Below are positions 7,638 through 16,490 of a DNA stretch of 24,775 bases, piece by piece. The notes beneath the pieces were generated by a model. That model searched no databases and was not told the origin of the DNA. It was given only the letters and a program-made list of their open reading frames with translations. The position numbers were made by a program, and so were the translations under genes. The DNA comes from JAAZBV01 sp964499695. Its GTDB lineage: Bacteria; Desulfobacterota; DSM-4660; Desulfatiglandales; HGW-15. Position 1 is the stretch's first letter; every line of letters starts with the position of its first letter. The stretch is from contig CAZCMD010000059.1 in the NCBI GenBank assembly GCA_964499695.1, forward strand, positions 1-24,775. The letters are read 5' to 3'.

Positions 7638-8252
7638 TTACTTTAATGGCAAAAGAGCCGGAAATGGATTAAGCATACCAATCTCATCCCAGGTCATACA
7701 TCTTCTTATACCGGGCAGATGGTTGGCATTTCTGTTCCACGGCCTGTCAAATAGGATTACATCTGTGTTCATTCTCTGAAGCAAGAACCTTGCCATATCA
7801 AAAGAATCCTCCACTGCAATGCAAAACTCCATCCCGGAGAATCGTTCAAGTGAAATCGCAATCTTTTTATCAACGACCGGCCGTAAATACTTATCAACCA
7901 TTATAAAAGAATCAAATGGTACATTATTTACCCTGAGCCATTCAAGGCTTGATTCATAGGTTGAGGTCAGCCTGCCGGTAACAACCGTTATCTCATACCC
8001 AAGCCCTGCCCACTTTTCGAGCACATCCAGGGCACCTTCAAAAGGCTTAAGCGTTAAAATTATTTCGGGCTCATGCACAAGCCTGAAAAAATGATCAAAT
8101 TCCTGATCAGAGAGAAAAAATGATTTTTGCAGATCAAATGTTGTTATATTTTCAAAAGCAATACTCTTTCCGAACTCCCGCTGCACGATTTCCACATAGC
8201 GGCAGGTGGTTTTTGCTATAACATCATCCAGATCAATATAAATGGCCGGCAA
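7638..8252 (-). CDS. HAD-family 5'-nucleotidase-like phosphatase
   Basis: The 204-aa product has the four HAD motifs: YIDLDDV with Asp7 and Asp9 (nucleophile and acid/base), TVVTGRL with Thr92, DKK near residues 128-130, and IAVEDS with Asp149. The cap insertion between motifs I and II is short and helical, as in the 5'(3')-deoxyribonucleotidase (NT5C/YqfW) group, and the end (NTDVILFDRPWNRN) also matches that group. The likely reaction is dephosphorylation of a small phosphorylated metabolite or nucleotide in the cytoplasm; the actual substrate is not known. The only plausible start is TTG at 8252, preceded by AGGA seven nt upstream; the earlier gene (lolA) ends 15 nt before. It runs almost directly into miaA. 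Confidence 0.82.
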   Translation of the reverse strand: MPAIYIDLDDVIAKTTCRYVEIVQREFGKSIAFENITTFDLQKSFFLSDQEFDHFFRLVHEPEIILTLKPFEGALDVLEKWAGLGYEITVVTGRLTSTYESSLEWLRVNNVPFDSFIMVDKYLRPVVDKKIAISLERFSGMEFCIAVEDSFDMARFLLQRMNTDVILFDRPWNRNANHLPGIRRCMTWDEIGMLNPFPALLPLK

Positions 8253-8267
8253 GGTGAAATCCTGTAA

Positions 8268-8951
8268 TTATTCTTCTTCAATCACCCTGACATCACCGGG
8301 TACAGTAAAGTTAAAGAAACCTTCTTCAAGGTCCGTCTTTTTTTCAAATGCACCGAGTTTAAATCTGGTAAGGTTCCCTGTAATATCAATTATCTCTATG
8401 CGGCTTATACTGTAATCCTTTTTAGAGACAATTATCTTAATATTATCGATCTCATCCCATGTTTCATTCGGGATCAGAGTAAGTTCGTAGTCATCTGTCT
8501 TATCGGGTTCAAGGAGCGTGATACTGAAGGTATCCTCAGGATTCTTAAGACCTGTAAAAATCATGCTGATTATGGATAGAGACCTCCCAATCTCATTTAT
8601 CTTTGATACAATTTTCTTCTCAGGTTCATAGAACCAGATATTTTTACCGTTTGATATGACATATTCTATTACCGGCTCTTTCTGTTCCACCCTGAGCATA
8701 TCAGGTTCCCTGAAAAAGAAAGTACCTGATGCAACATCAGAACCCATGTCATCAAGCATTGCCACAGACTTGGTCAGTATTTCACGCTGATATGGAACAG
8801 ACAAACCTGCTGAATATTGCCTGTGTGTTTCCAATATTTTATTAAGTACCACACTCACCTTTGTTTCAGCAATTGTTGCAGGTGAGATAAGCACAGTTAA
8901 TAGAATTATTAATATGCTGTTTTTTATTCTTGTATATGTAAATTTTTTCAT
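8268..8951 (-). CDS. lolA: Outer-membrane lipoprotein carrier protein LolA
   Basis: LolA shuttles lipoproteins across the periplasm from LolCDE to the outer membrane. The product has a signal peptide, MKKFTYTRIKNSILIILLTV, followed by SPATIAE and a mature domain of alternating beta strands with features of the LolA fold: SGTFFFREPDMLRVEQKEP, then VISNGKNIWFYEPEKK and, near the end, FNFTVPGDVRVI. Those three blocks are diagnostic. About 227 aa is somewhat longer than the E. coli protein but within range. An ATG at 8969 would add MRVFTF; I chose 8951 because the signal peptide then begins with the normal Met-Lys-Lys. The gene follows ftsK, a very common neighbour. It shows that the cell has an outer membrane. 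Confidence 0.88.
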   Translation of the reverse strand: MKKFTYTRIKNSILIILLTVLISPATIAETKVSVVLNKILETHRQYSAGLSVPYQREILTKSVAMLDDMGSDVASGTFFFREPDMLRVEQKEPVIEYVISNGKNIWFYEPEKKIVSKINEIGRSLSIISMIFTGLKNPEDTFSITLLEPDKTDDYELTLIPNETWDEIDNIKIIVSKKDYSISRIEIIDITGNLTRFKLGAFEKKTDLEEGFFNFTVPGDVRVIEEE

Positions 8952-9052
8952 AAAAGTAAAAACCCTCATAAGTCATTTTAAAATTATTTTCTATCCAAAA
9001 AGCTGTTGATCAGCCCATATCATTCAGTTTTGATCTTTCAGCCATCAGGACT

Positions 9053-11251
9053 TTATTCTCTTCGTCCAAAAACATCCCTTGCCTTAACCCCATCCGAAGG
9101 GCCTACTATTCCTTCCCTTTCCATGATCTCTATCATCCTTGCGGCCCTGTTATAGCCCACCCTGAGTTTACGCTGTATCATTGATATAGATGCCTGACCG
9201 GTCTTTATTACTATATCCACGGCCATCTCGTATTTCTCATCCTTTTCCAGTTCATCATCGATCTCCTCTTCATCCTTTGATACCTGTGCTACAATGGTTG
9301 AATCGTAATCAGGTTTCATCTGGGCCTTGATAAAATCGGTCACCCTTTTGACCTCATCCTCAGAGATAAAGGCGCCATGTATCCTTGTAAGCTTTCCTAC
9401 ACCAGGCGGCATAAAGAGCATGTCACCCTCACCAAGCAGATGTTCAGCGCCATTTGTATCAAGGATGGTCCTTGAATCCACCTTTGAACTCACCTGAAAG
9501 GATATCCTTGTAGGGAAATTGGCCTTGATAATACCGGTAAGCACATCAACAGATGGCCTCTGTGTGGCTATTATCAGGTGGATGCCGGCGGCCCTTGCCA
9601 TCTGGGCAAGGCGTGTAATATATTCCTCCACCTCCCTTGTTGAAACCATCATAAGATCAGCGAGTTCATCAATAATAAGTATTATATATGGGAGCGGCTC
9701 ACCTAACCCCTCATCACCGCCTATTGCTGTTGCCTTTTTCTGTTTTATGATCTTCTTGTTATAGGCATCTATGTTTCTTACACCCCTGTCAGAGAGCAGC
9801 ATGTAGCGCCTTTCCATCTCCTGCACAGCCCACCTTAAGGCCCTTGTTGCCTCCTTAGGCTCTGTTACGACGGGATGGAGAAGATGGGGAATGTCCTTGT
9901 ACACTGAAAGCTCTATCCTCTTAGGATCAATCATAAGAAATTTGACAGCATCAGGCGTGAGTTTAAAGAGGAGGCTGTTTATCATGGCATTAAGAGATAC
10001 GCTTTTCCCTGTGCCTGTTGCACCTGCAACAAGGAGATGGGGCATCCTTACCAGGTCTGTAATTACAGGTGTCCCTGTGATATCCATGCCAAGGGCAATG
10101 GTTAGCCTGTTATTTGAGTCCTTGAAATCATTGGATGACAACACCTCTTTAAGATAGACGTGATCACGCTTGTTATTTGCTATCTCAATACCAATAGCAT
10201 CCTTTCCAGGGATAGGCGCAACAATACGGACGCTGGGTGCCCTTAATGCAAGCGTAAGGTCATCCGCAAGGCTCGCCACCTTGCTGATCTTAATCCCGGG
10301 CGCGGGTTTATATTCGTACATGGTAATAACAGGCCCTGGTGATATCTCAACAACCTCTCCATGCACACCAAAGTCTTCCAGCTTTTTTTCAAGCCGTCTT
10401 GCATTCATCTCAAGGCTTTCCTTTTGAACCACTGCCCATTTATCTTTTGGAGGGTCATCAAGAAGATCAGCAGTTGGAAGATTGAAACCCGCCTTATTCA
10501 TAAAGGCAAAGGATTCCTGTTCAGGTGTTTTAACGGTCTCCTTTTTTGGTTCAATGATATTTACCTTTGCCTTTGGTTTGCTCTTCTCTTCCTCTATAAT
10601 CGTCTTTCTTACACGGCTCTTACGGCTCTTTTCCATTTTTTTGGTACGGTATTCTCTTATCTTTCTATATGTGAATACCATCCATAAAAAGAGCTTTGAT
10701 AAAAGCCAGCCAAAGGATATGCGGGTACATATCATGAATGAGACGATAAAGATGGCATAGAGCAGTACACCGGCACCGAAATTATTCAATAACCCTGAAA
10801 AAAAATCTGCTATGAAATAGCCTAAAAGTCCTCCGCTCTGGATTTCCCCACCCCTGAACATAATATTACCAGGTAATTGCAGGCTCAGTATACCCGAAAA
10901 TGATACAAGGAGTATTATAACAGTAAGAATATATCCCAATGGCGGGACAAGCGGTCTTCCTGTTATTGACAGGAATGAGGCTACCAGAAATACGGCAACA
11001 AGCCAGAATGCTGAAAACCCTATCAGATAAAAGGAATAGCCTGCAATATGGGACCCCACTGTCCCGAAAAGATTATGCACCTCACCGCTGCTGCTGGTTC
11101 TGATCCAGAAAAGGGGGTCCTGGGTATGATAAGTTAAAAAACTCACCCCAAGTATTAAGGAGATGAGTAAAAAGATGATACCCCTGATCTCTTTTCTTAT
11201 CGGTTCATTATCTCTATTCAAATTGTCTGTCTCTTTAATCTTTTTATTCAA
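9053..11251 (-). CDS. ftsK: DNA translocase FtsK
   Basis: FtsK pumps chromosomal DNA through the division septum and activates XerCD at dif. The 732-aa protein begins with about four membrane helices (roughly 23-41, 72-96, 104-125 and 158-178), then a basic linker (195-235). A compact motor domain follows, with Walker A GATGTGKS at 410-417, Walker B IILIIDELAD at 523-532 and ARAAGIHLIIATQRPSVDV just after. The last 65 residues are the winged-helix gamma domain (VIKTGQASISMIQRKLRVGY, then NRAARMIEIMEREGIVGP) that reads KOPS sites. The linker is short, as in SpoIIIE-like family members. The start is TTG at 11251, six bases after the upstream rnj stop, with no ATG nearby to replace it. It lies between rnj and lolA on the same strand. 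Confidence 0.95.
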   Translation of the reverse strand: MNKKIKETDNLNRDNEPIRKEIRGIIFLLISLILGVSFLTYHTQDPLFWIRTSSSGEVHNLFGTVGSHIAGYSFYLIGFSAFWLVAVFLVASFLSITGRPLVPPLGYILTVIILLVSFSGILSLQLPGNIMFRGGEIQSGGLLGYFIADFFSGLLNNFGAGVLLYAIFIVSFMICTRISFGWLLSKLFLWMVFTYRKIREYRTKKMEKSRKSRVRKTIIEEEKSKPKAKVNIIEPKKETVKTPEQESFAFMNKAGFNLPTADLLDDPPKDKWAVVQKESLEMNARRLEKKLEDFGVHGEVVEISPGPVITMYEYKPAPGIKISKVASLADDLTLALRAPSVRIVAPIPGKDAIGIEIANNKRDHVYLKEVLSSNDFKDSNNRLTIALGMDITGTPVITDLVRMPHLLVAGATGTGKSVSLNAMINSLLFKLTPDAVKFLMIDPKRIELSVYKDIPHLLHPVVTEPKEATRALRWAVQEMERRYMLLSDRGVRNIDAYNKKIIKQKKATAIGGDEGLGEPLPYIILIIDELADLMMVSTREVEEYITRLAQMARAAGIHLIIATQRPSVDVLTGIIKANFPTRISFQVSSKVDSRTILDTNGAEHLLGEGDMLFMPPGVGKLTRIHGAFISEDEVKRVTDFIKAQMKPDYDSTIVAQVSKDEEEIDDELEKDEKYEMAVDIVIKTGQASISMIQRKLRVGYNRAARMIEIMEREGIVGPSDGVKARDVFGRRE

Positions 11252-11257
11252 TTTATT

Positions 11258-12907
11258 TCAAACTGGAATAATAATGGGCAGTATTAAAGGCCCGCTGTCA
11301 ATAACCTTATAAAAATATTTTTTCAAACGCCTTTTTATATCAGAACTTATATCAGACCACTCCATATGTTCAAGATTTTTAAATTCAGAAAGGAGATCCA
11401 GCACCTGCTGCTTCGCCTCATCAAGTATGCTCCCGCATTCGTCTTCAAATACAAAACCCTTTGCAATTATCTCAGGCCCATAGTATCTTTCGCCTGTCTG
11501 ATCATCAATCACAATAAGGATTATTACAACACCGTCACCTGCAAGCCTTAACCTGTCTCTGATAACTGTATCATCAATATCACCCAGGCCCTTGCCATCA
11601 ACAAGCATCCTTCCTGTATGCTGCTTCTCATCAAGCCGTGCCCTGCCCTCTTCAAAACAGATCGTATCCCCGTTTTCAGCAAGTATTGTATTCTCGGAGG
11701 GGATACTGGTTGAACGTGCAAGCTCTATGTGTTTTACGAGATGCCTGTATTCACCATGCACCGGGATAAAATACCTTGGCCTTACCAGGTTTATAAGAAG
11801 CTTCAGCTCTTCCTGGTAGGCATGCCCTGATGAATGTATGGCCGATACCTTTTCATAAATAACCTTTGCGCCCCTCCTGTAAAGGCTGTTTATTATCGAC
11901 GTTATTGCCCTTTCATTCCCGGGGATGAAGCGGGATGATAAAATCACCGTATCCCCCTCTTTTATGGCAATGTCCTTATGATTTCCGTTTGCCATCCTTG
12001 TAAGAGATGACATGGGTTCCCCCTGACTCCCTGTAGTTATTAATGCAATCTCATGATCAGGATAATTTTTAATTGCCTTTTCCGCTATCTCAATATCTTC
12101 AGGGATGTTCATCAGCCCCTGTGTAACTGCAATACCCGTATTGGCCTTCATGGACTTGCCACTCAGGGCAATCTTCCTGCCATATTGCTGTGCCAGATTA
12201 ACTATCTGCTGTATCCTTGCGATATTAGAGGCAAAAACAGCAATTATCAGGCGTCCTTCAGAATGTCTGAATATATTCTCAAGGGTCTCCTTTACATCTG
12301 ATTCGCTTAATGTGTAACCCTCACGTTCAACATTTGTGGAGTCTGAAAAAAGCGCAAGGCAGTTTTTCCCACCATAATATGAAAACCGGTTAATGTCAGT
12401 AAAATAACCGTCAACAGGTCTGTGGTCTATCTTAAAATCGCCGGTGTGTATTATTATACCTTCCGGTGTCTCGATGGCAAGACCTACACCATCTATTATA
12501 CTGTGATTTACCCTTATATATTCAATCTTAAATGGGCCTATTTCCGATATATCGCCCGGCAGTACTTTATTCAACTCAGCCTTTTCAGGCAACTCATACT
12601 CGGAAAGCCTGGCCTTTAATAACTCGATCGTAAAATTTGTCCCGTAAACAGGGACATTCAGCTCTTTTAACAGAAAAGGCATTGCGCCAATATGATCTTC
12701 ATGCCCGTGTGTAAGTATAACCGCCCTTACCCTTTCTTTGTTAAGGGTGAGGTAACTGAAGTCAGGTATAACCATATCTATACCGGGCATGTAATCATCA
12801 GGGAACATCAGGCCTGCATCAATTACAATAATATGCTGATCATATTCAATAACCATCATATTCAGCCCGATCTCGCCCAGTCCGCCAAGAGGTATTATCT
12901 TCAGCAT
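11258..12907 (-). CDS. rnj: Ribonuclease J
   Basis: RNase J is a metallo-beta-lactamase/beta-CASP nuclease with 5'-to-3' exonuclease and endonuclease activity in RNA decay and maturation. The beginning LKIIPLGGLGEIGLNMMVIE and the metal site HGHEDHIG at about 67-74 are diagnostic. IHTGDFKID, SDSTNVEREGYT, the beta-CASP segment (VFASNIARIQQIVNLA, TGSQGEPMSSLTRMA) and PVHGEYRHL follow in the right order. The C-terminal domain (about 450-549) is complete. The ATG at 12907 is preceded by AGGGA five nt upstream; the TTG one codon earlier is a poorer choice. It is the first gene of the minus-strand run and diverges from ssb. RNase J in a proteobacterium-like genome is consistent with a delta- or related lineage rather than an enteric one. 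Confidence 0.95.
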   Translation of the reverse strand: MLKIIPLGGLGEIGLNMMVIEYDQHIIVIDAGLMFPDDYMPGIDMVIPDFSYLTLNKERVRAVILTHGHEDHIGAMPFLLKELNVPVYGTNFTIELLKARLSEYELPEKAELNKVLPGDISEIGPFKIEYIRVNHSIIDGVGLAIETPEGIIIHTGDFKIDHRPVDGYFTDINRFSYYGGKNCLALFSDSTNVEREGYTLSESDVKETLENIFRHSEGRLIIAVFASNIARIQQIVNLAQQYGRKIALSGKSMKANTGIAVTQGLMNIPEDIEIAEKAIKNYPDHEIALITTGSQGEPMSSLTRMANGNHKDIAIKEGDTVILSSRFIPGNERAITSIINSLYRRGAKVIYEKVSAIHSSGHAYQEELKLLINLVRPRYFIPVHGEYRHLVKHIELARSTSIPSENTILAENGDTICFEEGRARLDEKQHTGRMLVDGKGLGDIDDTVIRDRLRLAGDGVVIILIVIDDQTGERYYGPEIIAKGFVFEDECGSILDEAKQQVLDLLSEFKNLEHMEWSDISSDIKRRLKKYFYKVIDSGPLILPIIIPV

Positions 12908-12988
12908 CAAATTCCCTGTGATTTTTTAGTCTCATACCTTAATCTGAATGAGATTTTGAGTCAATACGATTTATGTCTTATAAATGGC

Positions 12989-13017
12989 TTGATTTCAATG
13001 TTGCCAGTATGTATAGT
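12989..13017 (+). promoter_or_regulatory. Probable sigma-70 promoter of ssb
   Basis: TTGATT at 12989-12994 and TATAGT at 13012-13017 are separated by exactly 17 bp, with four of six and five of six consensus matches. Transcription would start about 13024, some 60 nt before the ssb ATG. Confidence 0.5.
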
Positions 13018-13085
13018 TTTTTTGTAAATAAACCCTGTATGGCTTAAGTAATAACATCAGATATTTTTCATTGAAGGGAAGACAT

Positions 13086-13505
13086 ATGGCAAGTGTAAAC
13101 AAGGTAATATTAGTCGGGAATCTTGGAGGTGAGCCTGAGGTACGGTACACCCCGTCAGGCGCGGCAGTAGCCAATTTCAGCCTGGCGACAAAAGAGCAGT
13201 GGACAACCAAAGAGGGTAACAAAGAGGAAAAAACCGAGTGGCATAAGATAGTTGCTTGGGGACGTCTCGGAGAGATCTGCGGCGAATACCTGCACAAAGG
13301 CAAGCAGGTCTACATTGAAGGCAGGATACAGACACGCTCCTGGGAAGACAAGGAAGGGGTAAAAAGATATACAACAGAGATAGTTGCCAGCACTATGCAT
13401 ATGCTGGGCTCGGCACATAAAGAGGGGGATGCTGCTGACAGAATGAATGAACGGCCCCCTGTTGAAGAGCCAATATCCATTCCGGATGATGAAATACCAT
13501 TCTAG
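13086..13505 (+). CDS. ssb: Single-stranded DNA-binding protein
   Basis: SSB coats single-stranded DNA in replication, recombination and repair. The 139-aa product has the OB-fold N-terminus MASVNKVILVGNLGGEPEVR, then YTPSGAAVANFSLAT, EWHKIVAWGRLGEICGEYL and KGKQVYIEGRIQTRSW, which span the whole domain. The disordered tail ends in DDEIPF, the acidic peptide that binds partner proteins. The ATG at 13086 has AAGGGA six nt upstream; an in-frame TTG at 13071 would add five residues but lies on that ribosome binding site. It is transcribed away from rnj, and its end faces tatA across a shared hairpin. Confidence 0.96.
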   Translation: MASVNKVILVGNLGGEPEVRYTPSGAAVANFSLATKEQWTTKEGNKEEKTEWHKIVAWGRLGEICGEYLHKGKQVYIEGRIQTRSWEDKEGVKRYTTEIVASTMHMLGSAHKEGDAADRMNERPPVEEPISIPDDEIPF

Positions 13506-13520
13506 AAATAAAAATGAATA

Positions 13521-13556
13521 CCCGGATTATACCTGTACTGGCAAATATAATCCGGG
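13521..13556. terminator. Bidirectional terminator-like hairpin between ssb and tatA
   Basis: CCCGGATTAT at 13521-13530 and ATAATCCGGG at 13547-13556 form a perfect 10-bp stem with a 16-nt loop. On the minus strand the stem is followed by a T-rich stretch (TATTCATTTTTATTT), so it fits an intrinsic terminator best for tatA. For ssb the downstream side is less U-rich. Confidence 0.65.
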
Positions 13557-13562
13557 CAGTTG

Positions 13563-13763
13563 TTATTCATCTTTTTTGGCTTCTTTCTCTTTTTTATCCT
13601 CTTCATCATAAGAAATCTCCTCGGGCTTATCAGTGGTCGCCTTTTTGAAATTTCTTATGCCCTTTCCGATTCCTGCGCCGATTTCAGGGAGTTTACCAGC
13701 CCCAAAAATAATAAGGATTATGATCAGGATGATTATAAGTTCCGGCATGCCTATACCAAACAT
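13563..13763 (-). CDS. tatA: Sec-independent protein translocase subunit TatA
   Basis: The 66-aa product has a short periplasmic start and one membrane helix, MFGIGMPELIIILIIILIIF. The invariant FGAGKLPEIGAGIGKGIRNFKK hinge and amphipathic helix follow in parts at about residues 20-41, then an acidic/basic tail ending KKEKEAKKDE. TatA oligomerises with TatBC to pass folded proteins across the inner membrane. GGAGGT five nt before the ATG gives a clear start. TatB and TatC are not in this window, as in many genomes where tatA stands alone. It might equally be named tatE, but the length and sequence fit TatA. Confidence 0.93.
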   Translation of the reverse strand: MFGIGMPELIIILIIILIIFGAGKLPEIGAGIGKGIRNFKKATTDKPEEISYDEEDKKEKEAKKDE

Positions 13764-14248
13764 CTTTACCTCCGTTTAAAGCGGCCATAATAAAGGCCTG
13801 AAATTGATAAACCTGCATAACAAATGATGGAAGTCAATTATCAGAGAGCAGGAAAATAACACCATCATACATACAAGTCAAGAAACCCTGCATTATGTTT
13901 TAAGACCTTTTTTATATAATGTTATCTTGAAAAAATAGCCATATTAAAAACATTGAAGATCCAAATATTCTGAAATGGGGTCTATTTTTTGACGAAACAT
14001 TTTGTTACGGATTATTAAGCGATATTAACGATTAAACAAAGAAAGATAATCAAAGGTATTTTAATCCATCATATCAATAAGATACCTAAGTATATCATAC
14101 CTTTTTAATTGAATATTATCTGTATTAGATTCAGGCATATTTCCTGCATAATTGAGGTAATGCAAACTCAATATTTTAAATTATGATCTATTGTTTCATT
14201 AATTAATGTTAAATATTCTATATTTAGATTAACTTTTCTGGAGATCCA
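13764..14248. other. AT-rich intergenic region upstream of the sensor kinase
   Basis: This 485-bp stretch contains no convincing gene on either strand. Near 13989-14018 it has TTGACG followed 18 bp later by TATTAA, a possible weak promoter for the kinase. The kinase ribosome binding site (GGAG) lies at the right end. Otherwise I see only AT-rich sequence. Confidence 0.4.
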
Positions 14249-16318
14249 ATGTCGGGTACAATTTCACATGAATCGGCTATTCTTTCAGATATGATCCCAG
14301 ATCAAAAAAAAGAAGATGAAAATGTAAAGCAGGCATTAAGGGATAGCGAAGAGAGATTCAGACTTATATCTGAGACACTTCCTGTTGGTGTATTTGAGGC
14401 AGATGAAAACGGATCACTTTTATATACCAATACCAGGTGGCAGAATATATTCCGGCTCTCTTTGATGGAAAGCATCGCAGTAGACTGGCTTAGCTTCTTT
14501 CACCCTGACGACAGGGACAATTTTTCAAGGGAATGGTCTGAATCATTACAGGAGATTGCAAGTTATTCAAAGGAATGCAGGATTGTCCTTGATGAGAGAG
14601 AGACCCGCTGGATAAATGTAAAGTCCTCGCCTGTGTTTTCAGATAAAGGCGTAAGGTATGTAGGGATAATAGAAGATATAACAGACAGAAAAAATGCAGA
14701 GGAGGAGCTTAGAAAGGCAAAGGAACTGGCAGAGTCAGTGAATCAGGCAAAAAGCATATTCCTTGCCAACATGAGCCATGAGATAAGGACACCGATGAAT
14801 GCAATCATAGGTATGACCGGCCTTCTTATGGACACCCCCCTCAATGAGGAACAGAAGGATTATGCGGAGATAGTTTCCCACAGCGCCCATTCACTCCTTA
14901 ACCTTATAAATGACATCCTGGATTTTTCAAAGATAGAGGCAGGTAAACTTGAACTTGAAGAGATAGATTTTGACCTCCACACCACTGTCGAAAGCGTTGC
15001 TGACATGATGGCCATAAAGGCCCATGAAAAGGCAATAGAATTTTCATGCATAATACACCCTGATGTACCCTCAAAACTGTTAGGAGACCCTGGCAGACTC
15101 AGGCAGGTCATGACCAACCTTTCAGGAAATGCCATAAAATTCACTGCAAATGGTGGTGTTACCATCAGGGTATCAATAAAGGAAGAACTCTTATCATCGG
15201 TGGCCCTTCGGGTCTCTATTGAAGATACAGGCATTGGTATACCTCAGGAGGGGATAGACAGGCTTTTTAAATCATTTTCACAGGTGGACGCCTCAACCAC
15301 CAGAAAATACGGTGGAACCGGTCTAGGCCTTGCCATATCAAAACAGCTTGTTAAGAAAATGAATGGGGAGATAGGTGTAAAAAGCCAGATAAACAAAGGT
15401 TCCCAGTTCTGGTTTACAGCGGTATTTAAAAAACAGCCTGGAGTAGCATCTGAAATAATTATCCCTGGTGATTCTGTTAAAACCAAGAAGATTCTGCTTG
15501 TTGATAAAAACGATTCAAGCAGGGAGAGCATAAGCACCCACATCTCTTCATGGGGATGCACCTATGAGGAGGCATCAACAGGGGCAGAGGCTATAGAAAG
15601 ACTTGAAAGGGCTGAAATGGAGAAGAGGCCATTCCATATATGTATAATCGCCCAGATGCTTGATGATATGAACGGGGAAGAGCTTGGCAGGATCATCAAA
15701 TCCAGACCTGACCTGAATGAGATTTCCCTTATTCTTATTGCCTATTTCGGGCTCAGGGGAGATGCAAACCGTATAAAGGAGATAGGTTTTTCTGCCTACC
15801 TGCCAAAGCCTGTAAAGCACTCACAGCTCTTAAGCTGTCTTGAGGCAGTAATAGAACACAGAGAGTACGCAAAAAAAGACCCTGATAAAAAAGTACTTGT
15901 AACAAGACATTCGCTTCTTGATTCTGAAAAACGCAGTATTAAGATACTGCTTGCAGAGGATAACGCGGTTAACCAGAAGCTTGCCCTTAAACTTTTTGAA
16001 AAATTCGGTTACAAGGCAGACCCGGTCAACAATGGTCTTGAAGCCATTGAGGTACTTAAAAAGAACCCATATGATATTGTATTCATGGATGTGCAGATGC
16101 CTGAAATGGACGGGTTTGAAGCAACAGGGATTATACGTGACCCCGGTTCGGGCGTGCTTAATTATAATGTACCCATAATTGCAATGACAGCGCATGCCAT
16201 GAAGGGCGATGAACAGAAGTGTTTTGATCTGGGTATGAATGATTATATTTCAAAGCCCATAGAACCACAGATACTCCTTGAAAAGATTAAATACTGGTCA
16301 GGGATGATTAGTAAATAG
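14249..16318 (+). CDS. Hybrid sensor histidine kinase with PAS and two receiver domains
   Basis: The 689-aa protein has a PAS domain (about 33-147, ending GIIEDITDRKNAEEEL). A HisKA domain follows with the H-box MSHEIRTPMNAIIG (His177), then an HATPase with N-box (NLSGNAIKF, 290-298), DTGIGI (326-331) and GGTGLGLA (355-362). There are two receivers. The first (about 413-537) lacks the phosphoacceptor: ICIIAQMLDDMNG has Ala468 where Asp is expected, so it is probably a scaffold. The second (about 563-685) is intact, with AEDN, FMDVQMPEMDG (Asp614) and a Lys in YISKP. There is no membrane segment, so it senses a cytoplasmic signal. No response regulator or effector is adjacent; output is probably through an unlinked Hpt or regulator. 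GGAG six nt before the ATG sets the start. The gene stands alone between tatA and the CRISPR locus. Confidence 0.93.
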   Translation: MSGTISHESAILSDMIPDQKKEDENVKQALRDSEERFRLISETLPVGVFEADENGSLLYTNTRWQNIFRLSLMESIAVDWLSFFHPDDRDNFSREWSESLQEIASYSKECRIVLDERETRWINVKSSPVFSDKGVRYVGIIEDITDRKNAEEELRKAKELAESVNQAKSIFLANMSHEIRTPMNAIIGMTGLLMDTPLNEEQKDYAEIVSHSAHSLLNLINDILDFSKIEAGKLELEEIDFDLHTTVESVADMMAIKAHEKAIEFSCIIHPDVPSKLLGDPGRLRQVMTNLSGNAIKFTANGGVTIRVSIKEELLSSVALRVSIEDTGIGIPQEGIDRLFKSFSQVDASTTRKYGGTGLGLAISKQLVKKMNGEIGVKSQINKGSQFWFTAVFKKQPGVASEIIIPGDSVKTKKILLVDKNDSSRESISTHISSWGCTYEEASTGAEAIERLERAEMEKRPFHICIIAQMLDDMNGEELGRIIKSRPDLNEISLILIAYFGLRGDANRIKEIGFSAYLPKPVKHSQLLSCLEAVIEHREYAKKDPDKKVLVTRHSLLDSEKRSIKILLAEDNAVNQKLALKLFEKFGYKADPVNNGLEAIEVLKKNPYDIVFMDVQMPEMDGFEATGIIRDPGSGVLNYNVPIIAMTAHAMKGDEQKCFDLGMNDYISKPIEPQILLEKIKYWSGMISK

Positions 16319-16329
16319 ATTAATGCCAT

Positions 16330-16356
16330 CTTGTTACTGTTAACAGTGGAAACAAG
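16330..16356. repeat. Inverted repeat after the kinase gene
   Basis: CTTGTTACTGTT at 16330-16341 pairs with AACAGT (16342-16347) and AACAAG (16351-16356), with a GGA bulge. The stem has no loop, so it would be read as a cruciform or protein-binding palindrome as readily as a hairpin. No T-run follows. Confidence 0.35.
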
Positions 16357-16380
16357 CTGCAAATCCGGTAATTAAAACTG

Positions 16381-16410
16381 GGGCGAATAATTATTCACCC
16401 CTACCCTTTT
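16381..16410 (+). terminator. Possible terminator of the sensor kinase gene
   Basis: GGGCGAATAA at 16381-16390 is followed at once by TTATTCACCC (16391-16400), a 20-bp palindrome with one mismatched pair. CTACCCTTTT follows at 16401-16410. The T-run is short and interrupted, so this is a weak candidate. Confidence 0.4.
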
Positions 16411-16432
16411 GTGTTCAAGGCCGTCATTTCTA

Positions 16433-16478
16433 GTTCCAACGGTCTCCGTTGGAACCAAACGTTAGGACGCTCTGCGTC
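16433..16478. repeat. REP-like double hairpin
   Basis: GTTCCAACGG (16433-16442) and CCGTTGGAAC (16446-16455) form a perfect 10-bp stem around a TCT loop. Eleven bases later GACGC TCT GCGTC (16466-16478) forms a 5-bp stem with the same loop. Paired GC-rich hairpins of this kind are typical of REP elements. The related word GCGTCCCACGCTC occurs near 16606-16618. No transposase gene is nearby. Confidence 0.6.
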
Positions 16479-16490
16479 GATTTACAAGTA

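Noticed and set aside
12908..13000. Promoter for rnj on the minus strand
   Set aside because: A TTGACT is present, but no acceptable -10 lies 16-18 bp from it, so I did not annotate one.
14860..15234. 124-codon minus-strand frame
   Set aside because: It is antisense to the conserved HisKA/HATPase region of the kinase.
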